NCBI RefSeq assembly: GCF_006088715.1 | Contig: NZ_CP030771.1 | Coordinates: 2,294,001-2,358,000, forward strand | Direction: 5' to 3' | Length of the DNA: 64,000 bases | Source: Streptomyces sp. YIM 121038 | Lineage (GTDB): Bacteria; Actinomycetota; Actinomycetes; Streptomycetales; Streptomycetaceae | Shown: in pieces, positions 63,002 through 64,000 of the stretch | Layout: each line of letters opens with the position of its first letter | How positions within the stretch are numbered: the first letter of the stretch is position 1 | The notes under the pieces: model-generated | What the model was told of the DNA's origin: nothing | Databases searched by the model: none | Seen by the model: the letters and a program-made list of their open reading frames with translations, nothing else | Program-made: the position numbers and the translations under genes

Positions 63002-63445
63002 ATGGGATCGGTGCGCAAGGCGAGTGCCTGGCTTGGCCTCGTCGACGACAACAACGACGAGCGTTACTACGACGGCTACGAAGACGACGGGGCCGATGGC
63101 CCCGAGTCCGACGCCTGGGTCACGGACCCGCGCGTGAAGGTGGCGTCGGACGCGGCCGAGGAGAAGGGCGCCAGGATCGGCACCGTCACGCCGGACAGCT
63201 TCCGCGACGCCCGGGGCATCGGCGAGCTCTTCCGTGACGGGGTTCCGGTCATCGTGAACCTCACGGCGATGGAGCCCGCCGACGCCAAGCGCGTGGTGGA
63301 CTTCGCCGCCGGGCTCATCTTCGGTCTGCGCGGGTCCATCGACCGGGTGGCGCACCGCGTCTTCCTGCTGACCCCGGCCCACACCGAGATCGTCAACGGC
63401 GAGGGCCCCGGCCGCCGCGCCGACGGCTTCTTCAACCAGAGCTGA
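63002..63445 (+). CDS. SepF-like cell-division protein
   Basis: A 147-residue SepF paralogue. The N-terminal membrane-binding helix [15 protein letters not shown] is followed by an acidic linker and the SepF core (about 57-147): [40 protein letters not shown] and [17 protein letters not shown]. Strong GAGAGGAGG ribosome site. The main SepF lies beside ftsZ in the dcw cluster; no division gene is near this one, so it is an extra copy. Confidence 0.92.
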   Translation: MGSVRKASAWLGLVDDNNDERYYDGYEDDGADGPESDAWVTDPRVKVASDAAEEKGARIGTVTPDSFRDARGIGELFRDGVPVIVNLTAMEPADAKRVVDFAAGLIFGLRGSIDRVAHRVFLLTPAHTEIVNGEGPGRRADGFFNQS

Positions 63446-63454
63446 GGCGGGGCC

Positions 63455-64000
63455 TCACCGGAAGGCGTCGATTCCGGTGAGCGCCTTGCCCAGCACCAGC
63501 TGGTGCATCTCGACGGTGCCCTCGTAGGTGAGCACCGACTCGAGGTTCGTCGCGTGCCGCATCACGGGGTACTCCAGGGAGATCCCGTTGGCGCCGAGGA
63601 TCGTGCGCGCGGTGCGGCAGATCTCGATCGCCTCCCGTACGTTGTTGAGCTTGCCGAAGCTGACCTGCTCGGGCCGGAGGGTCCCGGCGTCCATGCGCCG
63701 CCCGAGGTGGTGCGCGAGCAGGATCCCCTTGTGCAGTTCGACCGCCATGTCGGCGAGCTTGGCCTGGGTGAGCTGGAAGCCGCCGATGGGCCTGCCGAAC
63801 TGCTCCCGGGTCCTGGCGTACTCCACGGCGGCCTCGAAGCTGGCGCGGGCCGCGCCCATCGCGCCCCAGGTGATGCCGTAGCGCGCGTGCGTGAGACAGC
63901 TCAGCGGGCCCTTGAGCCCGGTGACGCCGGGCAGCACCGCGTCGGCGGGCAGCCGCACCTCGTCCAGGACCAGCTCACTGGTGACGCTGGCGCGCAGCGA
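63455..64000 (-). CDS. Acyl-CoA dehydrogenase, glutaryl-CoA type (5' end outside window)
   Basis: The C-terminal 181 residues of an acyl-CoA dehydrogenase; the frame is open to the end of the window. Landmarks: ARYGITWGAMGAARASFEAA, YARTREQFGRPIGGFQLTQ, LGANGISLEYPVMRH and the active-site segment YEGTVEMHQLVLGKALTG, where the glutamate of YEGT is the catalytic base. That segment is most like glutaryl-CoA dehydrogenases, which oxidise and decarboxylate glutaryl-CoA in lysine and tryptophan breakdown. Confidence 0.9.
   Translation of the reverse strand, partial: SLRASVTSELVLDEVRLPADAVLPGVTGLKGPLSCLTHARYGITWGAMGAARASFEAAVEYARTREQFGRPIGGFQLTQAKLADMAVELHKGILLAHHLGRRMDAGTLRPEQVSFGKLNNVREAIEICRTARTILGANGISLEYPVMRHATNLESVLTYEGTVEMHQLVLGKALTGIDAFR

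Overview
The window is chromosomal DNA from a high-GC actinomycete, almost certainly Streptomyces or a close relative. Signs of this are the very high third-position GC, many GTG and TTG starts, ATGA stop/start overlaps, a TTA (bldA-type) codon, and typical families: SSI protease inhibitor, streptogrisin-like proteases, AA10 chitin oxygenase with an LAETG anchor, DUF4331, DUF5685, DUF5925 and a SepF paralogue. All names are assigned by motif and family recognition; no database search was run. I saw no tRNA, rRNA, CRISPR array, insertion sequence or phage gene.

Layout. 1-1.2 kb: 3' part of a LuxR-type regulator; then a small basic protein gene on the minus strand. 1.7-7.6 kb: a SigK/RskA sigma/anti-sigma pair, divergent from DUF4331, TPR and NicO metal-transporter genes; both directions carry a SigK-like promoter (CAATCC-N16/17-CGAAT). 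7.6-10.2 kb: receptor Ser/Thr kinase and a secreted SGNH hydrolase. 10.4-20.4 kb: a surface polysaccharide cluster (small membrane protein, CelD-like GNAT, two GT2 enzymes, polysaccharide deacetylase, a 1317-residue flippase/GT-C-like fusion, and a convergent GH39-like hydrolase); the first GT2 has a TTA codon at position 15. 20.5-26.1 kb: AAA ATPase, GntR, GNAT, DUF402, TetR with an operator-like palindrome, SGNH hydrolase, GNAT. 26.1-30.1 kb: tripartite tricarboxylate transporter tctCBA, divergent from a CitB-type response regulator with no sensor kinase beside it. 30.2-32.0 kb: wall-anchored LPMO and a secreted lipase. 32.3-36.8 kb: imuB-dnaE2 behind a LexA/SOS box. 36.9-39.2 kb: YhgE-like membrane protein and an OLD/AAA_21-type ATPase.

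39.5-53.4 kb is an extracellular proteolysis region: an SSI inhibitor with predicted P1 lysine, a LuxR/TrmB-type regulator divergent from a large M4 metalloprotease with two inverted repeats between them, a complete oligopeptide ABC transporter, and two S1 proteases on either side of an SPFH protein. Secreted proteases, a protease inhibitor and peptide uptake side by side suggest coordinated protein scavenging.

53.7-61.3 kb looks like an organosulfur (or other heteroatom) scavenging locus: DUF1684, two LLM flavin monooxygenases, a large FAD/NAD(P)-binding protein and an amino-acid ABC permease in one overlapping operon, divergent from its binding protein; no ABC ATPase is present. The window ends with a DUF5685 protein with a cysteine-rich tail, a SepF paralogue and the 3' part of an acyl-CoA dehydrogenase gene.
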